Positions 13,907 to 21,854 of a stretch of 25,075 nucleotides of DNA are shown piece by piece. The number at the start of each line of letters is the position of its first letter. Positions within the stretch are counted from its first letter, which is position 1. Position numbers and translations under genes: made by a program. The notes below the pieces were generated by a model, which saw only the letters and a list, made by a program, of their open reading frames with translations, was not told the origin of the DNA and did not search any database. Source of the stretch: Bacteroidota bacterium (GTDB taxonomy: Bacteria > Bacteroidota > Bacteroidia > Chitinophagales > Saprospiraceae); the NCBI GenBank assembly GCA_018969455.1, contig JAGWYI010000005.1, positions 1 through 25,075 of the forward strand. The letters are read 5' to 3'.

Positions 13907-15181
13907 TTAATTTGAAAGCGCTTCCAAAAGCACGTTACAGGCAAATATTATATCGTTATTTTGGATCGTTAGGGGGGGCGCAATGCGGATGCTGTGGTCG
14001 TTGAACAAAAACCAGTCGGTAATGACGCCGCGTTGCAGGCAATGATGGATGGTTTTTTGCACTTTTTCGGCTGAGCCCAGATCCACTCCAAACCAAAGCC
14101 CGGCGCTGCGCAGTTCCACAATGGCAGGATGTTGTAGTTTTTCCCGAAAAAGGGCCGATTTTGCCGGTACCTGTTCAATCCAGTCTTCGGTGAGCAGGGT
14201 TTGAAGCGTTGCATGCGCGGCGGCTGCGCATACGGGATGTCCGCCAAAGGTCGTGATGTGCCCCAAAACCGGGTTGCTTTGCAGGCAATCCATTATGGCT
14301 TTGGGCGCAACAAAAGCGCCGATGGGCATGCCGCCGCCAAAACCCTTGGCTAAAAGCAATACATCGGGTTGAATGTCATAGTGTTGGAATGCGAAAAGTT
14401 TGCCGGTGCGGCCGTAGGCAGCCTGAATTTCGTCTAAAATCAACAAGGCGCCCATTTCAGTGCAGCGTGCACGCAAAGCTTTTAGCCAATCGGGGCGGGG
14501 CGGGATAACACCTGCCTCTCCCTGCACGGTTTCGACCACAACGGCTGCCGTTTTGCGGGAAATTTGTTCCAATCCGGCATCTTCATTGAAATTCAGGTGC
14601 CGAATGCCGGGAAGCAGAGGGGCGTATGCGCGGGTGAAATAGTCGGGCGACATGAGGCTGGCAGCGCCCTGGGTGCTACCGTGGTAGGCATTTCGACAGG
14701 CTATTATTTCATGCCGTCCTGTAAACCGTTTGGCCAGTTTCATGGCGCCTTCGGTGGCTTCCGAGCCCGAATTGACAAGATATACAGCATCCAGGGAACT
14801 CAGCTGTTGGGCTAGCAAGGATGCGAGTTCTACCTGGGGGTTCAAAATAAATTCGCCATAAACCAAAGTATGCCAATACTGGTTTAACTGGTGCAAAATG
14901 GCTCGTTCAATTGAAGGATGCCGATGTCCCAATACGCTCGGCCCGATTCCCGAGATTAAATCGAGGTAGGATTTTCCATCGGAATCATATAGATAGCAAG
15001 CCTCTGCTCGTTCTATTTGCAAGGCCAAAGGGGCAGGTGATGTTTGTGCCAAATGCTGAAAAAAAAGTTGTCGCTGAGCAGCAAAACCGTGGTTTTTCAA
15101 ATGATTGTCTGTACTTTGTGTGTTCACCGGGATATTTTTTTTTGCAAATCCAATTATTGCACAAATATTTGCCCTCGGCAT
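13907..15181 (-). CDS. Class III PLP-dependent aminotransferase (acetylornithine aminotransferase-like)
   Basis: A fold-type I class III aminotransferase. Visible motifs are DLISGIGPSVLGHRHP (75-89), NSGSEATEGAMKLAKRFTGR (137-156), NAYHGSTQGAASLM, VETVQGEAGVIPP, LDEIQAAYGRTG with Asp250, and the PLP lysine Lys279 in LLAKGFGGGMPIGAF. The family includes acetylornithine, ornithine and 4-aminobutyrate aminotransferases; the substrate cannot be fixed from sequence, and no arginine or lysine pathway genes are adjacent. The start is uncertain: ATG 15181 gives 424 residues, while GTG 15127 gives 406 and removes an unconserved leader that contains an A9 run. It converges on DUF2851 and is divergent from the CBS gene, whose -7 element lies just beyond ATG 15181. 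Confidence 0.92.
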   Translation of the reverse strand: MPRANICAIIGFAKKNIPVNTQSTDNHLKNHGFAAQRQLFFQHLAQTSPAPLALQIERAEACYLYDSDGKSYLDLISGIGPSVLGHRHPSIERAILHQLNQYWHTLVYGEFILNPQVELASLLAQQLSSLDAVYLVNSGSEATEGAMKLAKRFTGRHEIIACRNAYHGSTQGAASLMSPDYFTRAYAPLLPGIRHLNFNEDAGLEQISRKTAAVVVETVQGEAGVIPPRPDWLKALRARCTEMGALLILDEIQAAYGRTGKLFAFQHYDIQPDVLLLAKGFGGGMPIGAFVAPKAIMDCLQSNPVLGHITTFGGHPVCAAAAHATLQTLLTEDWIEQVPAKSALFREKLQHPAIVELRSAGLWFGVDLGSAEKVQKTIHHCLQRGVITDWFLFNDHSIRIAPPLTIQNNDIIFACNVLLEALSN

Positions 15182-15196
15182 ACTTGTGTATCTTCG
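15168..15196 (+). promoter_or_regulatory. Bacteroidota-type promoter for the CBS-ACT gene
   Basis: TTTG (15168-15171), 17-base spacer, then TATCTTCG (15189-15196), one mismatch from TAnnTTTG. The predicted leader to ATG 15273 is about 70 bases. It probably also serves the T9SS cargo gene, which starts 12 bases after the CBS-ACT stop. Confidence 0.5.
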
Positions 15197-15272
15197 CCTG
15201 GAATGTTAAAGGTACGTTGTTCGAACAGGTTTTGCTGGCAGATTTTAATTTAACGGGGTAAAGACGGCGCCT

Positions 15273-15935
15273 ATGAATGCTCAATCACTGATTGCTTATG
15301 ATATTCCTGCGGTTACGCTTTTGCAAACCGGCAGAGATGCCTTTCACATGCTCAATGATTACCATTTGCGGCATTTACCAGTGGTAGATGGCCTCAAGTT
15401 GGTGGGAATTATTTCAGAGGAAGATATTTTCAATCATAAATTATATGAGCCGATTTCAGAATATGACTTCTCGATGTTGCGTACCTATGCGGTACGCGAA
15501 ACGGAACATGTTTTTGAAATAATTCGGGTGATGTGCGACAATCGGCTTACGGTGGTACCTGTAGTAGATGCACAAGGTAATTACCTGGGCCTGATTGATC
15601 AAAACGCTTTGCTGCATTTTATGGCTTCCACAGGAGCGGTGAATGAAAGCGGAACTGTATTGGTGTTGGAAATGAACCGCCGCGATTATTCCATGAGTAC
15701 CATTGCTCGCATCATTGAAGAAGAAGATGTGAAAATATTGAGTACGTTTGTCCGTACCAACAGCGACCCCGATACCCTGGAACTTGTTTTGAAACTTAAC
15801 CGGTACGACCTCAACCGCACCATTGCCTCGCTCGAACGGCACAATTACCACGTCAAAGAAACTTTTGGAGACATCGACTACACCGATGGCATCAAAGAAC
15901 GCTATGATTCCCTTATGGCTTACCTGAATGTTTAA
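15273..15935 (+). CDS. CBS-domain pair protein with C-terminal ACT-like domain
   Basis: A 220-residue cytoplasmic protein. Two CBS motifs are seen, at about 6-58 (HLRHLPVVDGLKLVGIISEE) and 70-120 (RLTVVPVVDAQGNYLGLIDQ), forming a Bateman module that usually binds adenine nucleotides. Residues 127-198 (GTVLVLEMNRRDYSMSTIAR onward) look like an ACT domain, a small-molecule sensor often specific for amino acids. The architecture is similar to AcuB-like proteins. There is no enzymatic domain, so it is probably a regulator or sensor with a partner elsewhere. It is followed after 12 bases by the T9SS cargo on the same strand, an unusual pairing of a cytosolic sensor with a secreted protein that may be only positional. 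Confidence 0.87.
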   Translation: MNAQSLIAYDIPAVTLLQTGRDAFHMLNDYHLRHLPVVDGLKLVGIISEEDIFNHKLYEPISEYDFSMLRTYAVRETEHVFEIIRVMCDNRLTVVPVVDAQGNYLGLIDQNALLHFMASTGAVNESGTVLVLEMNRRDYSMSTIARIIEEEDVKILSTFVRTNSDPDTLELVLKLNRYDLNRTIASLERHNYHVKETFGDIDYTDGIKERYDSLMAYLNV

Positions 15936-15947
15936 AATCAAATTTTC

Positions 15948-18638
15948 ATGAAACAATTCAACAAAATACAAGTTCTGCTCGCAACGGTGTTAATGCTGAG
16001 CGGTTCAACACTGTACGCACAGGTGTTCTGGACCGAAACCTATTCCGATCAGGCAACTGCCAATGCAAATTGGAAACACAGTGGTACCAATGGCGGTACC
16101 CAAGTATGGACCTGGACCAACAATCCTGCGGCGGGTTTCCAAACTCCAACCAACTTGATTCCTGCCTTTGGCGCTGCAACGGCGTCTACCGGTTACTTCC
16201 TCTTTGATTCAGATGCAAACGGTAATTTTGCACACGACGTGCGACTTACAGGGCCTGCCATCAATTGTACCGGTAAAACCAGTGTGAAATTGACGTTTTC
16301 TACCCAATTTGCATTTGCTGATACCACCTCGCACCCATACATAGGCGTGAGCACCGATGGCGTTAATTTTGTATATAAATCGGTCTTTACCGGTTTGGCA
16401 GTGAATTCCCTCTTCCAGGGAAATGTTGAAGTCGCGCTCCCGGAAGCCGACAATAAAGCCACGGTGTATTTACAATTCCGCTGGAAAGGGGTTTACGAAT
16501 ACCACTGGAAAATAGATGACCTCTCCTTAAATGCAACACCAGCGGTATTAACTTGCGCCCAAAATCCCAACGCAATCATCTGCGACAACTTTGAAACGTA
16601 TACTGCAGGCGCTTTGAGCCCTCAGGCAACATTCTGGGCGCCCTGGTCGGGCGCCGAAAACAGCGTGTTGAGCGCCGTTGTTACCACAGAAAAAGCCTCT
16701 CAAGGCACCAAATCCATGCGCACCAAGTATGCTACCTCTGGTACGCTCCAAGGTACCGACCAACTGCTGTTGCTCGGAAATAAAAGTACCGGACGCTATG
16801 AACTGAAATGGAAAATGTACATCCCCTCCGGAAAGGCAGGGTATTACAACATCCAAAACAGCGAAACTGCCGGCCAACAATGGAACCTCGATGTGTTCCT
16901 CGATTCAAATGCAGTTGCAAGGGTGGTGGTTAATCCTACTGTCGCCAACCAACCCGCTAATGCTACTTTTACATTTCCGCGCGATCAATGGTTTACACTG
17001 ACCCACTACTTCGACCTCGACAACAACATCGCCAAAATGTTTATCGATGGCAATATCATCTACGGATGGGCTTACACCGGAAATATCGGCTCCATTGATT
17101 ACTATTCTCTGAATACCTGGGATCAATATTATGTAGATGAGGTGGAATATGTGAGCTTGAGCCCCCTGACTTTTAATCCCGACAACTGTGCCACCGCAGT
17201 TGATTTGACGCAATATTTCGGACAGTCACCCAATATTCCACAGGTAACGAGCCTTTTCGACAACTCAAATGCTACACCTTCTATTACCGATCCCAGTATT
17301 TCTTGTTGGGGCGACGGCGGTGCAGGCGTCGATAAACTTGACAATACCATGTGGTTTACCTTCAATGGAGATGGTAAAACCTACCACATCGAAACCACCA
17401 AATGCAATGCTACCAATTACATCGGCAGCGCTTTGCCCGATATTCAGGGTTTTAACCCCGATGGTGATACCCAAATGGCCGTGTTTTCGGGCGATTGCGG
17501 CAACGGCACACTGGTTGATTGCAACGACGATTATTACAACGACGGCGTACCCGACTGGCGAGCCGGGGTAGATTTGGTTACAGAGCCGGGTAAAGTGTAT
17601 TACATGCTGGTTGATGGTTTTAATTATGGAAACAACCAGGTAGCAACCGGCCAATTCTGCCTTGAAATCACTCAAGTACCCTCTATCCTGTGCGCCAATG
17701 GGAAAGTAGGAACTTATAGCGTAGACAACAACGGATTCGTATGCTCTGGTACCAACCTGGCCGATTATATCACCTTGCTGGATACTTCTTTCGTACTGCC
17801 AACAGTTGGTCCCGTTTATGGCTTAAGCTGGGCTGTAACAAGTGCGCCGGTGCCAGCCGGAACATGGCCTCCTTCTATGGGCAGTAGCTACATCAGCAGT
17901 ACAGGGTTCATTAATGCTCCTTTCGCGGTAGGTATTAACAATACCGTGACCAATGCTTCCTTGTTGTATGTCACGCCTGTTGTGGTAGCCGGCGCTACCG
18001 TAACCACTCAGGCAGATCCGCTTCGCATGGAAAACGTAAGTGTTGCCGGATCCGATGCCTGCTTTTTTGTTGGCCAATCATCTCAAATTGTCTTGGTTCC
18101 CGCTTTGCCTGCGCTTTCAGGAACCGGAACCGTTACTCCAGCCAATAATGGCGCCGCCAACAATGGGAAAATTGATCTTACTCCCGCAGGCGGCTTGGGC
18201 GAATTGATCGGCGATCCTGTCAATTTTTATGACTTCAACTGGAGCAATGGCGGAAATACACAAGATCTTACGGGCCTGACGCCAGGTACCTACACCGTTA
18301 CCATCTCCGACCTGACCAATTGCACAGACCCTGTACAGGTATCCTTTACCGTTACCCAGGTTACGGGCGCCCAAGATCCTGCAATTGTTAAATCCCTGCA
18401 ATTGACTCCCAACCCAACTCATGACCAAGTGATGTTGAACCTCGAATTGCAAAATGCTTCCGAGGTGCGGGTTGAAGTTGTAAATGCCATGGGACAGGCA
18501 GTACAAACCTTGTATCCTGGAACTGTACATGCTGTTAATCAGGCAATTAGCCTGGGTCAATGGCCTTCTGGGGTGTATATGCTGCGCATCACCCTAGACG
18601 GGCAAAGTGCTGTGCGCAGCATTGTGTTGCAGAAATAA
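15948..18638 (+). CDS. Large T9SS-secreted multidomain protein with type A sorting domain
   Basis: An 896-residue exported protein. Residues 1-25 are a signal peptide (KIQVLLATVLMLSGSTLYAQ). Residues about 26-198 look like a MAM/jelly-roll beta-sandwich, ending in WKIDDLSLNA. Residues 205-405 resemble a LamG/concanavalin-like fold with DLDNNIAKMFIDGNIIYGWA and VDEVEYVSL. Residues 410-575 resemble a PPC-like beta domain with paired cysteines (DNTMWFTFNGDGKTYHIETT). Residues 740-802 contain a SprB-like repeat (WSNGGNTQDLTGLTPGTYTV). Residues 818-896 are the T9SS type A C-terminal domain, starting LTPNPTHDQVMLNLEL and including PSGVYMLRITLDG. No catalytic site is evident; adhesion, matrix or carbohydrate contact is the likely role. 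It follows the CBS-ACT gene after 12 bases and ends in a strong terminator. Confidence 0.93.
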   Translation: MKQFNKIQVLLATVLMLSGSTLYAQVFWTETYSDQATANANWKHSGTNGGTQVWTWTNNPAAGFQTPTNLIPAFGAATASTGYFLFDSDANGNFAHDVRLTGPAINCTGKTSVKLTFSTQFAFADTTSHPYIGVSTDGVNFVYKSVFTGLAVNSLFQGNVEVALPEADNKATVYLQFRWKGVYEYHWKIDDLSLNATPAVLTCAQNPNAIICDNFETYTAGALSPQATFWAPWSGAENSVLSAVVTTEKASQGTKSMRTKYATSGTLQGTDQLLLLGNKSTGRYELKWKMYIPSGKAGYYNIQNSETAGQQWNLDVFLDSNAVARVVVNPTVANQPANATFTFPRDQWFTLTHYFDLDNNIAKMFIDGNIIYGWAYTGNIGSIDYYSLNTWDQYYVDEVEYVSLSPLTFNPDNCATAVDLTQYFGQSPNIPQVTSLFDNSNATPSITDPSISCWGDGGAGVDKLDNTMWFTFNGDGKTYHIETTKCNATNYIGSALPDIQGFNPDGDTQMAVFSGDCGNGTLVDCNDDYYNDGVPDWRAGVDLVTEPGKVYYMLVDGFNYGNNQVATGQFCLEITQVPSILCANGKVGTYSVDNNGFVCSGTNLADYITLLDTSFVLPTVGPVYGLSWAVTSAPVPAGTWPPSMGSSYISSTGFINAPFAVGINNTVTNASLLYVTPVVVAGATVTTQADPLRMENVSVAGSDACFFVGQSSQIVLVPALPALSGTGTVTPANNGAANNGKIDLTPAGGLGELIGDPVNFYDFNWSNGGNTQDLTGLTPGTYTVTISDLTNCTDPVQVSFTVTQVTGAQDPAIVKSLQLTPNPTHDQVMLNLELQNASEVRVEVVNAMGQAVQTLYPGTVHAVNQAISLGQWPSGVYMLRITLDGQSAVRSIVLQK

Positions 18639-18661
18639 TTCAAAGTCAAATTGACACATAT

Positions 18662-18699
18662 AAAAAGGGCTATTCCGGCTATCGGAGTAGCCCTTTTTT
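18662..18699 (+). terminator. Intrinsic terminator after the T9SS cargo gene
   Basis: A near-perfect stem of 16 base pairs (AAAAAGGGCTA and partner TAGCCCTTTTT, extended by TTCCG/CGGAG with one G-T pair) closes a five-base loop GCTAT and ends in a run of six T. It starts 24 bases after the stop at 18638. The A-rich left arm means it could also work in the opposite direction, but no minus-strand gene ends here. Confidence 0.92.
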
Positions 18700-18710
18700 A
18701 ATTTATCTGT

Positions 18711-18718
18711 TACATTTG
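18711..18718 (+). promoter_or_regulatory. Bacteroidota -7 element for the epimerase gene
   Basis: TACATTTG is a perfect TAnnTTTG match, 21 bases before ATG 18740 and directly after the terminator, giving a clean transcriptional boundary. The -33 region would fall in the terminator's right arm and has no clear TTG. Confidence 0.6.
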
Positions 18719-18739
18719 CCTGATAAATAATTTACCGCC

Positions 18740-19663
18740 ATGTACCAGCTTGCCATTGATAAATTCGGCGCATTTTCCCGTTATACCCTGGAGCATGCCG
18801 CCACCGGAAACAAATTCGAAATCGTACCTGAAAAAGGCGCCAATTTGCTCCAGCTCGCTTTCCAAGGTAAGCCGGTTTTGGATGGTTATTCCACCCCAGA
18901 AGAACTTGATTTGGCCAAATGGGGCAAAAGCGCCGTGTTGTTCCCCTTCCCCAACCGCCTCGATCGCGGCGTTTATGAATGGCAAGGAAAATCCTACCAA
19001 TTCCCGCTCAACAATGCTGCAACAGAAAATGCCATCCACGGCTTTGTACGCACAGAGGCATTTTATGTGGTCAAAATTGAACTTGCACAAACCTATGCCA
19101 CGCTGGAGTGCCGCTTCGATTATGATGGCAGTAGGGAATATTATCCTTTCCCGTTCTCGCTTCATCTCCAATTCCGCATTCAGGATAATCAGCAATTTAC
19201 CGTTCAGGCAAGTTGTACCAACCACCATACCGGCCCTATTCCGGTGGGTTTTGGCTGGCATCCCTACTTTAAACTCGATGAAAAAGCCGACCAGCACAGC
19301 CTCCGTTTGCCCAACTGTAGCCTCGTGCACATCACCGACCGCATGATCCCAACCGGAGCGCGGGAATTGTATACCGCTTTTGCCCGGAAAAAGCAGCTGG
19401 CAGATGCTTTTCTCGACAATTGCTTTTTTGCGGAAAAGGATGGAAACTATAAAATGGAACTCAGCGGCAGCCTGGGTACGCTGCAGGTCTCTGCATCTGC
19501 GGCCCAATTTCCGTTTTTTCAGGTGTTTACGCCCCCGCACCGCGAAAGCATCGCGCTCGAACCCATGTCGTGCAATGTGGATGCGTTCAACAATGGGGAT
19601 GGGTTGTATATTTTGCACCCGAATGCCATTTGGAAAGGAAATATGATCATTAAGTTTAAATAA
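18740..19663 (+). CDS. Aldose 1-epimerase family protein (galactose mutarotase-like)
   Basis: A 307-residue galactose-mutarotase-like protein. The catalytic residues line up with GalM: His100 in NAIHGFV, His174 in GFGWHPYF and Glu274 in ALEPMSCNVDAFNNGDGL. LFPFPNRLDRGVYEWQGK (68-85) matches the substrate-contacting region of aldose and glucose-6-phosphate 1-epimerases. It catalyses interconversion of alpha and beta anomers of hexoses or hexose phosphates; the exact sugar is not deducible. There is no signal peptide, so it is cytoplasmic. It has its own promoter and precedes the amino acid permease by 121 bases; the two may be independent. Confidence 0.93.
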   Translation: MYQLAIDKFGAFSRYTLEHAATGNKFEIVPEKGANLLQLAFQGKPVLDGYSTPEELDLAKWGKSAVLFPFPNRLDRGVYEWQGKSYQFPLNNAATENAIHGFVRTEAFYVVKIELAQTYATLECRFDYDGSREYYPFPFSLHLQFRIQDNQQFTVQASCTNHHTGPIPVGFGWHPYFKLDEKADQHSLRLPNCSLVHITDRMIPTGARELYTAFARKKQLADAFLDNCFFAEKDGNYKMELSGSLGTLQVSASAAQFPFFQVFTPPHRESIALEPMSCNVDAFNNGDGLYILHPNAIWKGNMIIKFK

Positions 19664-19693
19664 AGGTTGGCTTTTCCGGTTTTGTAAAATAAT

Positions 19694-19737
19694 ATTTTGA
19701 GTTTAATATAATTATTGAAATTTATACTCAAAATTTG
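19694..19737 (+). promoter_or_regulatory. Palindromic operator-like site over the permease -7 region
   Basis: A perfect 9-base inverted repeat, ATTTTGAGT (19694-19702) and ACTCAAAAT (19726-19734), is separated by 23 A/T-rich bases. The right arm overlaps a -7-like AAAATTTG (19730-19737; one mismatch from TAnnTTTG), 47 bases before the permease ATG. This layout suits repressor or activator binding, although a weak hairpin ending the epimerase transcript is an alternative. Confidence 0.4.
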
Positions 19738-19784
19738 CGGCGCCTGTTCTTAACGCAGGTTGGTTTTAAACCTCGCATAAAATT

Positions 19785-21101
19785 ATGAGCAAAAACGAGT
19801 TGCGCAAATCCCTGTCTTTATACGGCCTCGTTATGATCGCTGTGGGCAGCACCATTGGCAGCGGCATTTTCCGCACCCCGGGCGCCATTGCGGCAGCGGT
19901 ACACCTGCCCGAATTAGTGGTACTTGTATGGGTAATGGGAGGGGTGGTGGCCCTCTCGGGCGCCCTGGTGTTTGCTGAAATGGGCAGTATGTTTCCCAAT
20001 GCAGGTGGTTTGTATGTGTATTTGCGCAAAGCCTACGGTGATGCCGCCGGTTTTTTATATGGCTGGTTTACCTTGTTTATCAGCACGCCGGGCGCCATTG
20101 CAGCCCTGGCCATGGTGTGTTCCGAGCATTTGCTTGTGCTGTGCGGGTACGGTTCTGCCAGTATATGGGAAGTGCCGCTGGCCTTGGGAATCATCGTTTT
20201 CCTCACGGTAGTGAATTTGTTTGGGGTAAATATTGGCGAGTGGATTGCCAATTTGTTTACCGGGGCCAAATTGATTGGTTTACTGCTCATCATGGCTGCG
20301 GCTGTGTGGTGGGCGCCTTCCGGCGGGCCGATGCAGGCGCCTGCCGCCGCGCCCGACAATCTTTGGGGCGCCCTGGCCATCGCTTTTGTGGGCGTGCTGT
20401 GGTCGTACGGCGGCTGGCACCACGCCTCTTTTATGGCCGGAGAAACCGCCAATCCGCAAAAAAACATCCCGCGCGCCATGATGATCGGCGCCGGAATCGT
20501 TACCCTGGTGTATGTGCTGGTGAACCTCGCCTACATGCGCCTGCTCCCGCTCGAACAGATAGCCAATTCCAAAACGGTTGCAGCCGATGCCATGGGCAGC
20601 GTAACCAGCTGGGGGGCACGTCTCATGGCCTTTCTGATTGCCCTTTCTACCTTTGGCACCACGGGCATCTACTGCATGACGGCGCCCAGAATCTATTATG
20701 CCATGGCCAACGACGGCATTTTCTTCCGGCAACTGGCCGAAACCCACCCGCGCTGGAAAACGCCCGTACGGGCCATGCTTGTCCAAAGCGCCTGGTCGGT
20801 GTTTTTACTCCTGTTTTGGGGCACTTTTGAAAATCTGATGACTTATGTGACTTTTATGGATTGGGCCGCTATGATGATGGTGGGGACCACCATTTACGTG
20901 TTCCGAAAGCGCATGCCGGATGCGCCACGCGCTTATCGCACCTGGGGTTATCCCCTTACCCCGGCCGTTTTTGTGGCCATTTGCCTTTGGTTTGTGCTTT
21001 TTACCGTCTGGGAAGATCCCGTGCGCGCCGGCGCCGGCATGGCAGTCGGACTGGCCGGATACCTGTTCTACGTGTTTGTATTCAGGAAAAAGGCTATTTA
21101 G
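19785..21101 (+). CDS. APC-superfamily amino acid permease
   Basis: A 438-residue inner-membrane transporter with about 12 hydrophobic segments. The first helix contains VGSTIGSGIFRTPG (20-33), the GSxxGxGxF unwound-helix motif that binds the substrate backbone in APC transporters such as AdiC and the LAT family. The cytoplasmic loop FMAGETANPQKNIPRAMMIG (residues about 216-235) matches the conserved ENPxKNIPRAI region. Later LALSTFGTTGIYCMTAPRIYYAMANDG is also typical. Substrate and mechanism (antiport or proton symport) cannot be fixed. The gene appears richer in G and C than its flanks by eye, consistent with alanine/glycine-rich helices. Its stop overlaps the stop of the convergent response regulator. 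Confidence 0.94.
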   Translation: MSKNELRKSLSLYGLVMIAVGSTIGSGIFRTPGAIAAAVHLPELVVLVWVMGGVVALSGALVFAEMGSMFPNAGGLYVYLRKAYGDAAGFLYGWFTLFISTPGAIAALAMVCSEHLLVLCGYGSASIWEVPLALGIIVFLTVVNLFGVNIGEWIANLFTGAKLIGLLLIMAAAVWWAPSGGPMQAPAAAPDNLWGALAIAFVGVLWSYGGWHHASFMAGETANPQKNIPRAMMIGAGIVTLVYVLVNLAYMRLLPLEQIANSKTVAADAMGSVTSWGARLMAFLIALSTFGTTGIYCMTAPRIYYAMANDGIFFRQLAETHPRWKTPVRAMLVQSAWSVFLLLFWGTFENLMTYVTFMDWAAMMMVGTTIYVFRKRMPDAPRAYRTWGYPLTPAVFVAICLWFVLFTVWEDPVRAGAGMAVGLAGYLFYVFVFRKKAI

Positions 21102-21844
21102 CCGCCCAGCCAGCTTTTGAATTCGGAAACCCGTTCCCGGCTAACGAATACTTCCTCGGGTGCGGCGGGTTGCAACTCGAGTTTGAGCCTGCCATTGAGG
21201 TGCGGATGAATGGCTTTAATGCAATTGACCCGAATGCTCATGCTGCGGCCAATGCGGAAAAAATGCTGCGGATCGAGCAGGCGCTCTAATTCTTCCAGGG
21301 TGTGATCGATGAAATATTTTTTCCCGTTAAATGTATAACCTTGTGTAAGGCCGTCCGATGAGCGAAAAAAAGCAATGTCCTGTGCTTGTAAAAAGGCCAG
21401 CTGCTGTCCGGTTTTAACTAAAAATCGGTCTTTGTAGGTTTCTTTTTTAAAATAGCGACTGATGGATTCGAGGTCAAATTGGGTTGCAACGCGTTGATGG
21501 TTAATTTTTTCCATGGCGCGTTGAAACTCTTCCGGATCAATGGGCTTCAACAGGTAATCCACAGCATTTACTTTAAAAGCCTGCACAGCATATTGATCGA
21601 ACGCGGTAGTAAAAATCACGGGCGCGGGAATGCTGATTTCCTTGAAAATGTCGAAACTCAATCCATCCGCGATCTGAATGTCCATAAAAACCAGATCGGG
21701 CATGGGAAACGTATTGAACCAGCGCACCGCACCGGCCACAGAATCCAGGGTTTCCAGAATTTTTACATCCGGATTGTGTGCCAGCAGCAATTTGCTCAAC
21801 TGGCGCGCAGCGGGCAATTCGTCTTCAATCAGGAGGACTTTCAT
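21098..21844 (-). CDS. LytTR-family response regulator
   Basis: This 248-residue regulator has an N-terminal receiver domain: acidic pocket IEDE (6-9), phospho-acceptor Asp55 in LVFMDIQIADG, Thr80 in VIFTTAFD and Lys100 in YLLKPID. A LytTR DNA-binding domain occupies about 140-245 (FLVKTGQQLAFLQAQDIAFF and HFFRIGRSMSIRVNCIKAIH). LytTR proteins bind paired direct repeats in promoters. It follows the LytS-type kinase after 10 bases, so the two form a two-component system, and both lie downstream of the TonB-dependent receptor. Its stop overlaps the permease stop in convergent orientation. The target genes are not known. Confidence 0.96.
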   Translation of the reverse strand: MKVLLIEDELPAARQLSKLLLAHNPDVKILETLDSVAGAVRWFNTFPMPDLVFMDIQIADGLSFDIFKEISIPAPVIFTTAFDQYAVQAFKVNAVDYLLKPIDPEEFQRAMEKINHQRVATQFDLESISRYFKKETYKDRFLVKTGQQLAFLQAQDIAFFRSSDGLTQGYTFNGKKYFIDHTLEELERLLDPQHFFRIGRSMSIRVNCIKAIHPHLNGRLKLELQPAAPEEVFVSRERVSEFKSWLGG

Positions 21845-21854
21845 GACTAAAAAA

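Noticed and set aside
18710..19618. 302-codon open frame antisense to the epimerase gene
   Set aside because: It mirrors the epimerase coding frame almost end to end, shows no recognisable motif, and the plus-strand protein has intact catalytic residues and a promoter.
20117..20830. 237-codon alternative-frame ORF inside the permease gene
   Set aside because: It lies entirely in a shifted frame of a GC-richer coding region, where stops are rarer; the product is arginine/cysteine-rich with no domain, and the permease frame is unambiguous.
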